DNA of 64,000 nucleotides from Corynebacterium stercoris. Its GTDB lineage: Bacteria > Actinomycetota > Actinomycetes > Mycobacteriales > Mycobacteriaceae. A model generated the notes under the pieces. The model searched no databases, was not told the origin of the DNA, and saw only the letters and a list, made by a program, of their open reading frames with translations. The translations under genes were made by a program, and so were the position numbers. Below, in pieces: positions 11,760-21,968 of the stretch. Position 1 is the stretch's first letter; each line of letters begins with the position of its first letter. Where the stretch lies: contig NZ_JAMFTQ010000002.1 of assembly GCF_024160105.1 (NCBI RefSeq), positions 124,001-188,000 on the forward strand, written 5' to 3'.

Positions 11760-12740
11760 CTAACGTGCGTCCATCAGCTCGAGGAGCGCGGCTGCGAGCT
11801 TCGCCGGATCGTGCCTGTTGAAGCCGTCGCCCTCCGTGTGGGACTCGCGCACGTCCCGGAACACGATCTCCGCCCCGATGCCGGACGCGGCGCGCCGCAA
11901 GTGAGTGCGCTCCCCCTCTGTCGGGCTCACGAAGTTGTCCGCGAGGAAGTAATCCACCCGCAAGTCGGGCGCATGCTGCCCGAACACGTGGATGTGGCGC
12001 TCGGTGGTGAAACCGTGTGTCTCGCCCGCCTCCGGCGAGAGGTTCAAGATGACGGTGACCGTCGCCTCAGTGCGGTTCAGCGCGTCGACGATGTCGGGCA
12101 CCAGCAAGTGCGGGATTACTGAGGAGAACCAGGAGCCAGGGCCGATGGTGACAACATCGGCGTCCAGAATCGCGTCGACGGCCTCCTGCGTCGCGCGTGG
12201 GCTCTCCGGCAGCAGCCGCACGCGGCGCACCGCACCAGGTGTCGTCGCCACCGCGACCTGGCCGCGCACGGATCGCAGCACGCGCGGGTCGTCGTCGAGC
12301 CCGGCAACGTCGGCCTCGATCTGCAGCGGCTCGGCGCACATCGGCACCACGCGCCCGACCGAGCCCGTCCAGCGCGCGACAGTATCCAGCGCCACCTGCA
12401 TGTCGCCCTGCTGATCAGTGAGTCCCGCCAGGATCAGGTTGCCCACCGCGTGCCCGGCCATCGCGCCGTTGCCGCCGAAGCGGTGCTGCAGCATGCTCCG
12501 CCACAGATGTCCCTCTTCCGTGTCCGCGGTGAGCGCCGCCAGCGCCATGCGCAGATCCCCCGGGGGAATGATGTCCAGTTCCCGCCTCAGCCGGCCGGAG
12601 GACCCGCCGTCGTCCGCGACGGTGACCACGGCGTTAATCCAGGCAGCGTCAGCCGCCCGGGCGGACAGCAACGTCTGGTACAAGCCGTGGCCGCCGCCGA
12701 GGCACGTAAACGTCGGGGAGCCGGTCGAAGTGGGGGTCAA
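11760..12740 (-). CDS. yvcK: Gluconeogenesis factor YvcK/CofD-family protein
   Basis: Member of the YvcK (CofD-like) family, which binds UDP-sugars in studied bacteria and affects cell envelope and carbon use. The 326-aa product has the N-terminal nucleotide motif GGGHGLYQTLL and the family signature TVADDGGSSGRLRRE, followed by PPGDLR. The apparent start is TTG 12740, placed 9 nt after GAAAGG; the next gene, rapZ, ends at 12839, leaving 98 nt. It belongs to the conserved uvrC-rapZ-yvcK-whiA cluster. Confidence 0.92.
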   Translation of the reverse strand: MTPTSTGSPTFTCLGGGHGLYQTLLSARAADAAWINAVVTVADDGGSSGRLRRELDIIPPGDLRMALAALTADTEEGHLWRSMLQHRFGGNGAMAGHAVGNLILAGLTDQQGDMQVALDTVARWTGSVGRVVPMCAEPLQIEADVAGLDDDPRVLRSVRGQVAVATTPGAVRRVRLLPESPRATQEAVDAILDADVVTIGPGSWFSSVIPHLLVPDIVDALNRTEATVTVILNLSPEAGETHGFTTERHIHVFGQHAPDLRVDYFLADNFVSPTEGERTHLRRAASGIGAEIVFRDVRESHTEGDGFNRHDPAKLAAALLELMDAR

Positions 12741-12838
12741 CGGTGAAAGCCTTTCTGGGTGCGGGTGGTACGCCTCGCACGCGTGCCGACGTTTGCCGGG
12801 GTGCGAGGCCGCGCGGGTTGCGGCGGGCGGGGGAAGAG

Positions 12839-13735
12839 TTAGTGGCGCTCGAGGTCGCGGTGCATGACGTTGACGTCGACCGTGCCGAGCTGGCGCAGCC
12901 TGCGCCCGAGCTCCTCGGAAACTGCGACGGAGCGGTGGTGCCCGCCGGTGCAGCCGATGCCGACGGTGATGAAGTCCTTGCCCTCGTGGCGGTATCCGGC
13001 GAGCGTGGAAGACAGCAGCTGCATGAGGTTGTCGACGAATTCGGTTGCGCCCGGCTGGGAGAGCACGTAGTCCGACACCGGCTTATCCACGCCGCGGAAT
13101 TCGCGCAGCTCCTCCACCCAGTAAGGGTTAGGCAGGAAGCGCACGTCCAGGATCAGGTCCGCGTCCCGCGGGGAGCCGTGCTTGAACCCGAAGGATTCGA
13201 CGGTGATGTGCTGGCGGCCGATCGCCAGCTCGCCGACGGAGGCTTCCACCGCCCGGCGCAGATCATGCACCGAAAGGTTGGAGGTATCGATGATGACATC
13301 GGCGGTAGCGCGTACGGCGGCGATCTCCTCGCGCTCGCGCGTGATGCCGTCTTGCAGCGTGTCCCCGCCCTGCAGCGGGTGGGTGCGGCGCACCGAATCG
13401 AAGCGGCGGATGAGCACCTCATCACGCGCTTCCAGGAAGAGCACGAACGGCGAGTACCCGCGGGCGCGGATCTGCTCGATGGTCTCCATGAGCGAGCCGA
13501 ACATCCGCGCGCGTACATCCGTGACCACGGCGAGGTGCTCCACCGGGGAATCCTCGGCGGCGACCATGTCCACGAGGTCCAAGATGAGCCGCGGCGGGAG
13601 GTTCTGGGACACGAAGTAGCCCTTGTCCTCGAACACCTTCGCAGCAGTGGACAAACCGCCGCCGGAGAGGCCGGTGATGATCACGGGGCGCAGTTCCTGC
13701 GGCGTTGTGTGCTCCTCGTTGCGCATAGGGCACAT
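12839..13735 (-). CDS. rapZ: RapZ-family protein (YvcJ-like)
   Basis: RapZ/YvcJ family protein; in E. coli RapZ binds small RNAs that control glucosamine-6-phosphate synthase, and YvcJ of Bacillus is a nucleotide-binding protein. The product is 298 aa from ATG 13735, or 295 aa from ATG 13726; the first lies 1 nt after the uvrC stop. The N-terminal P-loop reads GLSGGGLST, with Leu where most P-loops have Lys. The C-terminal domain is complete, including [13 protein letters not shown], which is strongly conserved in the family. It is cotranscribed with uvrC and probably yvcK and whiA. Confidence 0.92.
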   Translation of the reverse strand: MCPMRNEEHTTPQELRPVIITGLSGGGLSTAAKVFEDKGYFVSQNLPPRLILDLVDMVAAEDSPVEHLAVVTDVRARMFGSLMETIEQIRARGYSPFVLFLEARDEVLIRRFDSVRRTHPLQGGDTLQDGITREREEIAAVRATADVIIDTSNLSVHDLRRAVEASVGELAIGRQHITVESFGFKHGSPRDADLILDVRFLPNPYWVEELREFRGVDKPVSDYVLSQPGATEFVDNLMQLLSSTLAGYRHEGKDFITVGIGCTGGHHRSVAVSEELGRRLRQLGTVDVNVMHRDLERH

Positions 13736-13736
13736 C

Positions 13737-15827
13737 CTAACTGTCCTCGGCGTGCAAATGGTCGAAGATTGTCTGCGCAAGCTTCGGCCCGACTCCCTTG
13801 ACCTCCTGGATCTCCTCCAGCGACGCTTCCTTGATCTTCTTCACGCTGCCGAAGTGCTTGACCAAGTCCGTGCGCCGCGCCGGCCCGAGGCCCGGCACCG
13901 CGTCGAGGGCGGATGCACGCATGCGCTTGGAGCGCTGCTGGCGGTGGTACGTGATGGCGAAGCGGTGCGCCTCGTCGCGGATCTGCTGCAACAGGTACAT
14001 GCCCTCGGAGTTGCGGGGCAGGATCACCGGCTCGTCGTCGTCCGGCACCCAGATTTCCTCGAGGCGCTTCGCGAGGCCGATGAGCTGCACATCCACGATA
14101 CCCAGCTCGTCGAACACGGCCTGCGCCGCGTTCACCTGGGGCTTGCCGCCGTCGACGATAAAGAGCTGCGGCGGGTAGGCGAAGCGTTTCGACGACGCAC
14201 CGCCGGTCGTCTCCACGCCGTCCTCCTCCCTTTCGTCGGCAAACGTCTGCTCCTCTGCCGCCTCATCGGGGTTGGCGAGCTTGTCCTCGTTGTACCGCTT
14301 GAAGCGGCGGCGGGTGACCTCGGCGATGGAGCCGACGTCGTCGGAACGCCCGTTACCGGCCGCCTCCTTGATGCGGTAGCGGCGGTAGTCGTTCTTCTTC
14401 GGCAAGCCATCCTCGAACACCACGAGGGACGCGACCACGTCGGTGCCTTGAATGTGGGAAATATCCGTGCACTCGATGCGCAGCGGCGCCTCATCCATGT
14501 ACAGCGCGTCCTGGATGTCCTGCAGCGCCTGGGAGCGGGCAGTGAGGTCGCCGACCCGCTTGAGCTTGTGCTGGTGCAGCGCCTCGGCGGCGTTCTTGTG
14601 CACCGTCTCCATGAGCGCGCGCTTGTCGCCGCGCTGCGGCACGCGGATGTCCACCTGGGCGCCGCGCATCTGCTGAAGCAGCTCGGTGACCTCCTCCAGC
14701 TCTTCCGGCAGCGTCTCCACCAAGATTTCGCGCGGCACCGGCATCGGCGGCTTCACCTGCGCGCGCGATTCCTGGTCAACGCCGCGGCGGCGCACCTTCT
14801 GCGCGCGCAGCTTCGCGTCTTCTTCCTCTTCCTGGCGCACGCGTTCCACTGCGTCGGAGTAGTACTGCACCAGGAAGTTCTGCATGAGCACCGGAAGTGC
14901 CGGGTCTTCAACCCCTTCGTCGAGACGCTCCATGCTCCCCGGCTCGTCGCCGGTTTTCTCCACGACCCAGCCGCGCTGGGAACGGATGCGGCCGTCGCGC
15001 ACGGTGAAGATCTGCACCGCGGCCTCGAGCTCGTCGGTGGCGAATGCGATAACATCCGCGTCGGTGTCGGTGCTGAGCACCACCGTCTGGCGCTCCATGA
15101 CCTTGTTCACGGCGCCGAGATCGTCGCGCAGCCGGGCGGCCTTCTCAAACTCGAGGTTTTCCGCAGCCTCCTGCATCTGCTGCGTGATGCCGCGCACCAG
15201 CGGCTCAGAGCGGCCGGACATGAACCCCATGAACCCTGTGACAATCTCGTCGTACTCCGCTTCCGTCACCCTGCCGACGCACGGCGCCGAGCATTTGTCG
15301 ATGTAGCCGAGCAGGCACGGCCGGCCCAGCGCCTCGTGGCGGTTGAACACGCCGTTTGAGCAGGTACGGATGGGGAAGACGCGCGTGAGCAGGTCAAGCG
15401 TTTCGCGCACCGCCCAGGCGTGGGAGAAGGGGCCGAAGTAGCGCACGCCCTTGCGTTTGGGGCCGCGGTAGAAGAACGCGCGCGGGTAACGCTCCTTCAC
15501 GCTCACCGCGAGCATCGGGTACGTCTTGTCGTCGCGGTACATGACGTTGAACCACGGGTCGAACCGCTTGATCCATGTGTATTCCAGCTGGAGTGCCTCG
15601 ACCTCGCTGGACACCACCGTCCACTCCACGCTGGCGGCGGTGAACACCATCTGGCGCGTCCGCGGGTGCAGCGTCTTGGGCGGCTGGAAGTAGTTGTTCA
15701 GGCGGGCGCGCAGGTTCTTCGCTTTGCCCACGTAGACGACGCGGCCGTTTGCATCGCGGAATTTATAGACGCCCGGCTCCGTGGGGATAGTCCCCGGCGC
15801 CGGGCGGTAATCCTTCGGGTTTGCCAC
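13737..15827 (-). CDS. uvrC: Excinuclease ABC subunit C
   Basis: Incision subunit of nucleotide excision repair. The 696-aa product has an N-terminal GIY-YIG nuclease domain (GVYKFRD, then [14 protein letters not shown], residues about 18-45). A cysteine region at CSAPCVGR, a UVR motif near residues 210-245 and the RNase H-like second nuclease domain ([21 protein letters not shown]) follow. The C-terminal helix-hairpin-helix pair is in the last 60 residues. It starts at GTG 15827, 8 nt after the PH-domain gene. An acidic insert near residues 520-550 is species-level variation. Confidence 0.97.
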   Translation of the reverse strand: MANPKDYRPAPGTIPTEPGVYKFRDANGRVVYVGKAKNLRARLNNYFQPPKTLHPRTRQMVFTAASVEWTVVSSEVEALQLEYTWIKRFDPWFNVMYRDDKTYPMLAVSVKERYPRAFFYRGPKRKGVRYFGPFSHAWAVRETLDLLTRVFPIRTCSNGVFNRHEALGRPCLLGYIDKCSAPCVGRVTEAEYDEIVTGFMGFMSGRSEPLVRGITQQMQEAAENLEFEKAARLRDDLGAVNKVMERQTVVLSTDTDADVIAFATDELEAAVQIFTVRDGRIRSQRGWVVEKTGDEPGSMERLDEGVEDPALPVLMQNFLVQYYSDAVERVRQEEEEDAKLRAQKVRRRGVDQESRAQVKPPMPVPREILVETLPEELEEVTELLQQMRGAQVDIRVPQRGDKRALMETVHKNAAEALHQHKLKRVGDLTARSQALQDIQDALYMDEAPLRIECTDISHIQGTDVVASLVVFEDGLPKKNDYRRYRIKEAAGNGRSDDVGSIAEVTRRRFKRYNEDKLANPDEAAEEQTFADEREEDGVETTGGASSKRFAYPPQLFIVDGGKPQVNAAQAVFDELGIVDVQLIGLAKRLEEIWVPDDDEPVILPRNSEGMYLLQQIRDEAHRFAITYHRQQRSKRMRASALDAVPGLGPARRTDLVKHFGSVKKIKEASLEEIQEVKGVGPKLAQTIFDHLHAEDS

Positions 15828-15835
15828 GTGTGTGT

Positions 15836-16369
15836 TTAATCCTCCGGCATGTACTTGGCTTCGAGGACGCGGAAATCATCCACTGCCTTCAGCGCCCGTT
15901 CCTTATCCCCGGCGTGGATGGCCCATAGCGGCACATACTCGAAATCGGGGAGCTCGAGACGCGCCATGCGCGACCCCTTCGGGAAAGTCAGTCCGTAGAT
16001 CACAGTCCACGGGTAGAACCTGGTGCCGATGATGTTGATCACCTGCACGCCGTCCTCGTTCGCGCGCACGCGCGGGCGGGTCAGGCAGATCCAGGACACC
16101 ACGGAAATGATCAGACCGACGCCGACAAAGGCGAACTTGTCCACCCCGGTAATGGCGACACCAGTGAACTCGACATCCACCACGGCGGCCATGAAGATGT
16201 GCACGGCCATCACCACGATGATCCAGATGACGGCGGCGCGGCGCAGGTACGGGGAGCGCGCCTCGAATTCCCACGGCTTCGTCGACGTCGCGGCGTGCGG
16301 GTCGAGGGCGGTGAGGTACGCGAGTTCCTGGTCGCTGACTCGGCGGTCCTGGTGCTGCTTCTCGCTCAC
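15836..16369 (-). CDS. PH-domain (bPH2-like) membrane protein
   Basis: A 177-aa protein with two membrane helices (about residues 44-65 and 75-95) followed by a domain typical of the actinobacterial bacterial-PH family. The distal region contains [42 protein letters not shown]. Its function is unknown. It lies between ribH and uvrC, as in C. glutamicum, and ends 8 nt before uvrC, so the two are probably cotranscribed. It starts at GTG 16369. Confidence 0.85.
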   Translation of the reverse strand: MSEKQHQDRRVSDQELAYLTALDPHAATSTKPWEFEARSPYLRRAAVIWIIVVMAVHIFMAAVVDVEFTGVAITGVDKFAFVGVGLIISVVSWICLTRPRVRANEDGVQVINIIGTRFYPWTVIYGLTFPKGSRMARLELPDFEYVPLWAIHAGDKERALKAVDDFRVLEAKYMPED

Positions 16370-16415
16370 GGTCCTGCGCTTCCCTTAGGCGTTGTGGTCA
16401 AACTTCCGGTTGATA

Positions 16416-16901
16416 CTAGTCCTTGATCGGCAATGCGCGTACTTTGCGCAGCTCCAAGGCGGCGCTGACCGCGGCGCGAACTGCCTCAGCGCCTTTGTCT
16501 TCTTTGGCGTCTTCGCCACCGGCGCGCTCGTACGCCTGGTCCTCATCCTCGACGGTCAGCACGCCGTTGCCGATCGGGGTGCCCTCGTCGAGCGCGATGC
16601 GGGTGAGTCCCTCCGTGACGGACTGGCAGACGTAGGTGAAGTGGGCGGTTTCGCCGCGGATGACGCAGCCCAGCGCCACCACCGCGTCGTACCGGCGGGC
16701 GCACGCCTGCACCACCACGGGCAGCTCCAGGGAACCGTCCACCTGGTAAGAATCCACCTTCACACCGAGCTCGTTCGCCGTCGCCAGCGCGCGCTCCTGC
16801 AGCTGGTCTACCACCATATCGTTCCAGCGGGTGGACACGACGGCGAGGGTCAAGCCCTCCGCACGTATCTGGTACTCCTCGGGGGCTCCGGTGGTAGACA
16901 T
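16416..16901 (-). CDS. ribH: 6,7-dimethyl-8-ribityllumazine synthase
   Basis: Condenses 5-amino-6-ribitylaminouracil with dihydroxybutanone phosphate, the penultimate riboflavin step. The 161-aa product has the family motifs VVSTRWND, DSYQVDGSLELPVV, GCVIRGETAHFTYVC and GVLTVEDEDQA; the last normally reads T-x-E/D near the active site. The ATG at 16901 is chosen because AAGGAG lies 10 nt upstream; a TTG at 16910 would be only 1 nt from that site. It is last in ribD-ribE-ribBA-ribH. Confidence 0.95.
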   Translation of the reverse strand: MSTTGAPEEYQIRAEGLTLAVVSTRWNDMVVDQLQERALATANELGVKVDSYQVDGSLELPVVVQACARRYDAVVALGCVIRGETAHFTYVCQSVTEGLTRIALDEGTPIGNGVLTVEDEDQAYERAGGEDAKEDKGAEAVRAAVSAALELRKVRALPIKD

Positions 16902-16946
16902 TGCGTGCAAGCTCCTTGTGATGTGGGGCGGTATAAGAGGTGAAAG

Positions 16947-18200
16947 CTACGAAAGTTCCGGGTGCTCGGCGAGGTATTCGCCCACGCGCTCCAAGTCGTG
17001 GCCCATCCGGTCGCGCTTGGTGCGCAGGTACACGATGTTGTCGTGCGACGGAACGATTTCGATCCTAGTGCGTCCCAGCACCTCCGGTCCGAAGCCGTCC
17101 AGAGCGTCCACCTTCTCCGGGTTGTTGGAAAGCACGGTAAAGGACGCGAGTCCCAGATCCGCCAGGATCTGCCCGGCGACGGAATACTCGCGGGCGTCGA
17201 TAGGCAAGCCCTGCTCCAAGTTCGCGTCGACGGTGTCCATGCCGGCGTCCTGCAGGCGGTAGGCCTCGAGCTTGGCCAGCAGCCCGATGCCGCGGCCTTC
17301 GTGCCCGCGCACGTAGACGACGACGCCGCGGCCGGCCTCCTGCACGCGCCGCATCGATTCGTGCAGTTGCGGGCCGCAATCGCAGCGGCGGGAGGCAAAC
17401 ACGTCTCCGGTGAGGCACTCCGAGTGCACGCGAACCAGCACGTCCTCGCCGCCGGCGACATCGCCAACAACCAGGGCAATGTGCTCGGAGCCGTCCAGTG
17501 CGTTGCGGTAACCGTAGGCGGTGAATTCCCCGAACTCCGTCGGCAAGCGAGTTTCAGTGACGCGCTCCACCGCGCGCTCCACGCGCCGAATGTGCGCGAT
17601 GAGCTGCTCAATCGAGATCATGCGCAAGCCGTGCTCGTCGGCGAAGCGGCGCAGCTCGTCGAAGCGCGCCATATCGGTCGGGTCGTCCTCGGACACGATT
17701 TCGCAGAGCGCGCCGACGGGCGCCAGACCGGCGAGGCGAGCCAGATCCACCGCCGCTTCGGTGTGCCCGTCGCGGGCCAACACACCGCCGTCCCTGGCGC
17801 GCAGCGGCACGACGTGGCCGGGGCGGGTGAAATCTTCCGGCGTGGACGCGGGGTCTGCCAGACGCAGCATTGTTTCCGCTCGCGAGCGCGCAGAGATGCC
17901 GGTGGTGCCGGTGGCGGCGTCCACGGTGACTGCGTACGCGGTGCCGCGCGCATCCTGGTTCTGGGCGGTCATCGGCGGCAGGTCGAGCGCAGTCGCGCGC
18001 TCATCTGCCATGGACACACAGATGTAGCCGGAGGTGTAGCGCACCATGAACGCCACCAGCTCGGGCGTCGCCAGTTCGGCTGCGAAGATGAGGTCGCCCT
18101 CGTTTTCCCGGCCTTCGTCGTCCACCACCACAACCGCTTCGCCGCGGGCGATAGCTGCGATGGCGTCCTCCACAGAGTCCAGGCGGGCGTTCTCACTCAT
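16947..18200 (-). CDS. ribBA: Bifunctional 3,4-dihydroxy-2-butanone-4-phosphate synthase / GTP cyclohydrolase II
   Basis: Makes both precursors of riboflavin. The 417-aa protein has the dihydroxybutanone-phosphate synthase domain first ([10 protein letters not shown] near residue 27, [11 protein letters not shown] near residue 97). The GTP cyclohydrolase II domain follows from about residue 215, with zinc ligands in [15 protein letters not shown] and the catalytic stretch [12 protein letters not shown]. Both domains look complete. The ATG at 18200 overlaps the end of ribE by 8 bp, which indicates coupling. Confidence 0.97.
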   Translation of the reverse strand: MSENARLDSVEDAIAAIARGEAVVVVDDEGRENEGDLIFAAELATPELVAFMVRYTSGYICVSMADERATALDLPPMTAQNQDARGTAYAVTVDAATGTTGISARSRAETMLRLADPASTPEDFTRPGHVVPLRARDGGVLARDGHTEAAVDLARLAGLAPVGALCEIVSEDDPTDMARFDELRRFADEHGLRMISIEQLIAHIRRVERAVERVTETRLPTEFGEFTAYGYRNALDGSEHIALVVGDVAGGEDVLVRVHSECLTGDVFASRRCDCGPQLHESMRRVQEAGRGVVVYVRGHEGRGIGLLAKLEAYRLQDAGMDTVDANLEQGLPIDAREYSVAGQILADLGLASFTVLSNNPEKVDALDGFGPEVLGRTRIEIVPSHDNIVYLRTKRDRMGHDLERVGEYLAEHPELS

Positions 18201-18798
18201 GGGGGTTTACTCTAGCCCCCACCATTTTTTCGACGTACTTGGCCACAATGTCCACCTCGAGGTTCACCGTCTCCCCGACTGCGAGCTCGCCGTGTGTGGT
18301 CTCGCGCAGCGTGGTGGGGATGAGTGACACCTCGAACCAGTCCTCCCCGACCGCCGAGACGGTCAAGGATGTGCCGTTGATTGCGATGGAGCCTTTCTCC
18401 ACCACGTACCGCGCCAGCGCCGGGGGCAAGCTGAAGCGGAACACCTCCCAGTGCTCCGACGCGGTACGGGAGATGAGCTCCGCGCGCCCGTCCACGTGCC
18501 CCTGCACGATGTGCCCGCCGAGCCGCGCCCCGGCGGCAAGTGCCCGCTCCAGGTTCACCCGCGTGCCCGCCCCGTAGCTGCCCACCCGCGAGCGGTTCAG
18601 CGTCTCGCGCATCACGTCTGCGGTGAACACCCCTTCGGCCGCCTCGACCACGGTGAGGCACACGCCGTCGACGGCGATGGAGTCCCCGGGCTTGGCGTCC
18701 GAGGTCACCAGCGGGGCGCGCACCGCGATCCGCACGGCGTCCCCCAGGGACTCGAGCTTTTCGACGCTTCCAACTTCCTCGACAAGCCCCGTAAACAC
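18193..18798 (-). CDS. ribE: Riboflavin synthase, alpha chain
   Basis: Dismutates two lumazines to riboflavin. The 201-aa protein consists of two lumazine-binding barrels: the first begins [11 protein letters not shown] and the second has [14 protein letters not shown], a tandem typical of the trimeric enzyme. It starts at GTG 18798, 3 nt after the ribD stop, and overlaps ribBA at the end. In the corynebacterial literature this gene is also called ribC. Confidence 0.95.
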   Translation of the reverse strand: MFTGLVEEVGSVEKLESLGDAVRIAVRAPLVTSDAKPGDSIAVDGVCLTVVEAAEGVFTADVMRETLNRSRVGSYGAGTRVNLERALAAGARLGGHIVQGHVDGRAELISRTASEHWEVFRFSLPPALARYVVEKGSIAINGTSLTVSAVGEDWFEVSLIPTTLRETTHGELAVGETVNLEVDIVAKYVEKMVGARVNPHE

Positions 18799-18801
18799 CG
18801 G

Positions 18802-19797
18802 TTAGTCGCTCCTCTCCAGCTCAATCAATACGTCGTCGCCCACCGGACGCACCAGCGTCCTCGTGAAGCGGTGCGCCTCGGCCAGTGTGGCGGCGACCGG
18901 CCCGCCGAGCACGCCGCGGCCTGCGCCGAGCAGCGCCGGGGCGAGGTACGCCTGCACCATGTCCACCAGCCCGGCACTCAGGAAGCTCTGCGCCAGGCCC
19001 GCGCCGCCTTCCAGCAGCACGTCTCGGGCACCCGATTCCCACAGTGCCGCGAGCGCCTCCTCCGGCGTCGCGTACTGCTCGTAGCCCAGGCGATCCAGAT
19101 TCGTTCCCGTCGGCACTGCCCGCGAGCCGACGACTACCCGCCGCGGCTGGTGCGCGTAGAGGCTGCCGTCGGGGTGCCGGGCGGTCAGGGAAGGATCGTC
19201 GGCAAGCGCCGTGCCCGTGCCGACGATGATTGCGTCGCGAGTCGCGCGGTCCTCGTGCACCAGCTCGCGCGACTCGGCGCCGGTTATCCACTGGCTGGTG
19301 CCGTCGGCCGCGGCGGTGAAACCGTCGAGCGTAGCTGCGAACTTCCAGGTCACGCACGGCCTGCCGCGGCGCACAGCGTGCAGCCAAGGCTGCAACGCGC
19401 CGACGCGGATCGGCATGTGCTGCACCGCCACCCCGTGTTCGCGCAGGAAATCCGCGCCACCGGCGGCCAGCGGGTTCGGGTCAGCGGTGAGGTACACCAC
19501 CTCGCCCACCCCGGCCTCCACCAACGCGTGCGAGCACGGGCCAGTGCGGCCGGTGTGGTTGCAGGGCTCGAGTGTCACCACCGCGGTCGCGCCCCGGGCG
19601 CGCTCCCCCGCTTCCCGCAGCGCCACTGCCTCGGCGTGCGCGCCGCCGGCGGGTTCGGTGGCGCCGGTGGCGATGAGCTCCCCGGAAGCGTCGACAAGCG
19701 CGCAGCCCACCGGCGGGTTCGGGGAGGTGCGCCCGCGCACGGACTCCCCCGCCAGGATCGCGGCGCTGGCCGCAGTGGCGAGCACTGCGGCGTCCAA
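18802..19797 (-). CDS. ribD: Bifunctional riboflavin deaminase/reductase RibD
   Basis: Carries out the deamination and reduction steps of riboflavin synthesis. The N-terminal deaminase domain shows the zinc site GGAHAEAV and EPCNHTGRTGPCSHAL. The reductase domain follows from about residue 150 with KFAATLDGFTAAADGTSQWITG and VLLEGGAGLAQSF near the end. The start is unclear: no ATG or GTG is well placed. TTG 19797 is used here, giving 331 aa and lying 7 nt after the rpe stop. The strong AAGGAGG inside the rpe end is spaced correctly only for an ATT at 19809. The function is secure. Confidence 0.92.
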   Translation of the reverse strand: MDAAVLATAASAAILAGESVRGRTSPNPPVGCALVDASGELIATGATEPAGGAHAEAVALREAGERARGATAVVTLEPCNHTGRTGPCSHALVEAGVGEVVYLTADPNPLAAGGADFLREHGVAVQHMPIRVGALQPWLHAVRRGRPCVTWKFAATLDGFTAAADGTSQWITGAESRELVHEDRATRDAIIVGTGTALADDPSLTARHPDGSLYAHQPRRVVVGSRAVPTGTNLDRLGYEQYATPEEALAALWESGARDVLLEGGAGLAQSFLSAGLVDMVQAYLAPALLGAGRGVLGGPVAATLAEAHRFTRTLVRPVGDDVLIELERSD

Positions 19798-19804
19798 AGG
19801 TGCG

Positions 19805-20467
19805 CTAATCGCCCGCCGCCTCCTTCGCCAGCTCGCGAAGGCGTTCCACGGCCGCGGCCGGGTCATCAGCGCCGAATACGGCCGAGCCCGCGACGAACGC
19901 GTCCACGCCCGCCTCAGCTGCCTGCGCAATCGTGGAGTTCGCGATGCCGCCGTCGATGCCGATGATGGTGTCCAGCCCCTCCTCGCGGATCCGGTCGCGC
20001 AGCGCCATTACCTTGCCCAGCACCTCGGGCATGAACTTCTGGCCGCCGAAGCCCGGCTCCACGCTCATGACCATCACCTGGTCGAAGTGCTCCAAGTCAT
20101 CCAGATACGGCTCGATGGGGGTCTTCGGCTTGATGGCGAAACCCGACTGCACGCCCAGGTCGCGGCACTGCTTCGCGGCCGCAACGTGGTCCTCCACCGC
20201 CTCGACGTGGAACACCAGGCGGTCGCCGCCCGCGTTGACGTACGTCTCGAACCAGCGCTCCGGCTCCTCGATCATCAGGTGCATGTCCAGGAACTGGTCC
20301 GTCACCCCGTTCACGGCCTTGGTCACGTCCGGGCCGAAGGACAGGTTGGGCACGAAGTGGCCGTCCATGATGTCCACGTGGATGAGGTCGGCGTTGGGCA
20401 CCTTGCGCACGTCGTCGCCGAGCGCGGCGTAATCCGCCGCAAGGATGGAGGGGGCGATGTAGATCAT
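19805..20467 (-). CDS. rpe: Ribulose-phosphate 3-epimerase
   Basis: Interconverts ribulose 5-phosphate and xylulose 5-phosphate, feeding transketolase. The 220-aa TIM-barrel protein has APSILAADYA at the N-terminus, metal ligands in HVDIMDGHFVPN and in DMHLMIEEPERW, and IGIDGGI with the catalytic Asp late in the protein. The ATG at 20467 is chosen because the encoded N-terminus MIYIAPSILAAD fits the family; an in-frame upstream start would overlap rsmB. It leads into ribD, linking pentose phosphates with riboflavin synthesis. Confidence 0.97.
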   Translation of the reverse strand: MIYIAPSILAADYAALGDDVRKVPNADLIHVDIMDGHFVPNLSFGPDVTKAVNGVTDQFLDMHLMIEEPERWFETYVNAGGDRLVFHVEAVEDHVAAAKQCRDLGVQSGFAIKPKTPIEPYLDDLEHFDQVMVMSVEPGFGGQKFMPEVLGKVMALRDRIREEGLDTIIGIDGGIANSTIAQAAEAGVDAFVAGSAVFGADDPAAAVERLRELAKEAAGD

Positions 20468-20477
20468 GGTCTCAACC

Positions 20478-21968
20478 CTAGCTCTCAACCGTCTTGCGGA
20501 GTACCGCGAGGAACATCGCATCCGTACCGTGCCGGTGCGGCCACATCTGCACGCTCAGGTCATCGCCGACGTCGCCCATGTCCCCGACGTAGGCGCGCGC
20601 GTCCAGCTCCTCGACCCCGCCCAGGGCAAGTTGCTTATCGACGATCGCCCTCGTCTCCCGCACATCCGGAGAGCACGTGGAGTAGACGATCACACCGCCC
20701 GGCTTGACGAGACGCACCGCGGAGGCGAGCAGCTCGGACTGCAGCGGGTTCAGCTCTGCAATATCGGCCTCGCTCTTGACCCAGCGGGCCTCGGGGCGGC
20801 GTCGTAACGCACCCAGCCCCGAGCACGGCGCGTCGACGAGGACACGGTCGTAGCCCGGTTCGAGCCCGGGGTCGCGGCCGTCGGCGACGTGGACGGTGAC
20901 CGGCAGATCGCCCACCGCCTTGCGGATGAGCTCGGCGCGGTGCGGGGCGATCTCGATTGCGTCGACGTGCGCGCCGTCGATTGCGGCGAGCGAGCCCATG
21001 AGCGCAGCTTTGCCGCCGGGGCCCGCACAAAGGTCCAGCCAGCGGCCGCGGTCGTCCTCGACCGGCACTTCGGCGGCGGCGCGGGCGATGAGCTGGGAAC
21101 CCTCGTCCTGCACGCCGGCGAGGCCCTCGCGGACCTCCTGCAGCTGGCCCGGATCACCCTCTGCCAGGTAGACCGCGTACGGAGAGTACTTGCCCTCCTC
21201 GCCGCCGGTGGTCAGCGCGAGCTCCTCGGCGCTAATCTCGCCCGGGCGCGCCACGAGGTGCACAATGGGGCGCTCCGAGTCAGCGGCGAGTGCGGCGTCG
21301 AGTTCCGCCTCTGCGTGCTCTCCCAGTGCCGTCGCGAAGCTGCGCGCAATCCACGCGGGGTGCGCGTGGGAGAACGCGAGGCGCTCCAGCTCACCTGCGG
21401 GCGCGACGCGCTCCAGCCACGTTTCCGCCGGGGTGCGTGCGATGGAGCGCAGCACCCCGTTTGCGAAGCCCTTCGCCTGGCCCTGGTTCGCCGCCTCCAC
21501 CAGGCGCACCGAGGTGTCCACAGCAGCGTGGTCGTCGACGCGGGTGTACAGGAGCTGGTAGGTGCCCAGGCGCAGCGCGGCGAGCACCTCGGGGGCAATG
21601 CGCTCCAGCTCGCGGGAAGAATTCTCCGCGATCACGGCGTCGAGCACACCGAGGGTGCGCAGCGTGCCGTACGTGAGCTCGGTGGCGAACGCCGCGTCGC
21701 GGCCCTTGATCTTGCGCTCCTTGAGCAGTCCCGGCAGCGTGAGGTTGGCGAACGCCCCGTCGCGCGCGACGCGGAGGATGACCTCGAACGCGGCCTCGCG
21801 CGGCGCGTCCCCGATCGATGCCGGGCGGCCCTTCACGCTGTAGCGGTCTCGGCCTGTCGCCCGATCCTGACCTGCGGCCCGGTCCTGGCGCGGCTTGCCC
21901 TGTCCCGCCGATTCCTTCTTCGGCTGCTCCCGCCGCCCGGCTGACCGGGACCTGAATCCGCCGCTCAT
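20478..21968 (-). CDS. rsmB: 16S rRNA (cytosine-967-C5)-methyltransferase RsmB/Fmu
   Basis: Methylates a cytosine in 16S rRNA using S-adenosylmethionine. The 496-aa protein has a basic, Gln/Arg/Gly-rich N-terminal extension of about 45 residues. An NusB-like RNA-binding domain (about residues 55-190) and a methyltransferase domain follow. The SAM motif LCAGPGGKAALMGSL and the two catalytic cysteines in DAPCSGLGALRRRPE and YSTCSPDVRE are present. Its ATG overlaps the fmt stop by 4 bp (ATGA). Confidence 0.95.
   Translation of the reverse strand: MSGGFRSRSAGRREQPKKESAGQGKPRQDRAAGQDRATGRDRYSVKGRPASIGDAPREAAFEVILRVARDGAFANLTLPGLLKERKIKGRDAAFATELTYGTLRTLGVLDAVIAENSSRELERIAPEVLAALRLGTYQLLYTRVDDHAAVDTSVRLVEAANQGQAKGFANGVLRSIARTPAETWLERVAPAGELERLAFSHAHPAWIARSFATALGEHAEAELDAALAADSERPIVHLVARPGEISAEELALTTGGEEGKYSPYAVYLAEGDPGQLQEVREGLAGVQDEGSQLIARAAAEVPVEDDRGRWLDLCAGPGGKAALMGSLAAIDGAHVDAIEIAPHRAELIRKAVGDLPVTVHVADGRDPGLEPGYDRVLVDAPCSGLGALRRRPEARWVKSEADIAELNPLQSELLASAVRLVKPGGVIVYSTCSPDVRETRAIVDKQLALGGVEELDARAYVGDMGDVGDDLSVQMWPHRHGTDAMFLAVLRKTVES

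Noticed and set aside
20468-20477. FMN riboswitch before rpe or ribD
   Set aside because: Gaps in the rpe-rib run are too short and no conserved FMN-element sequence is visible.
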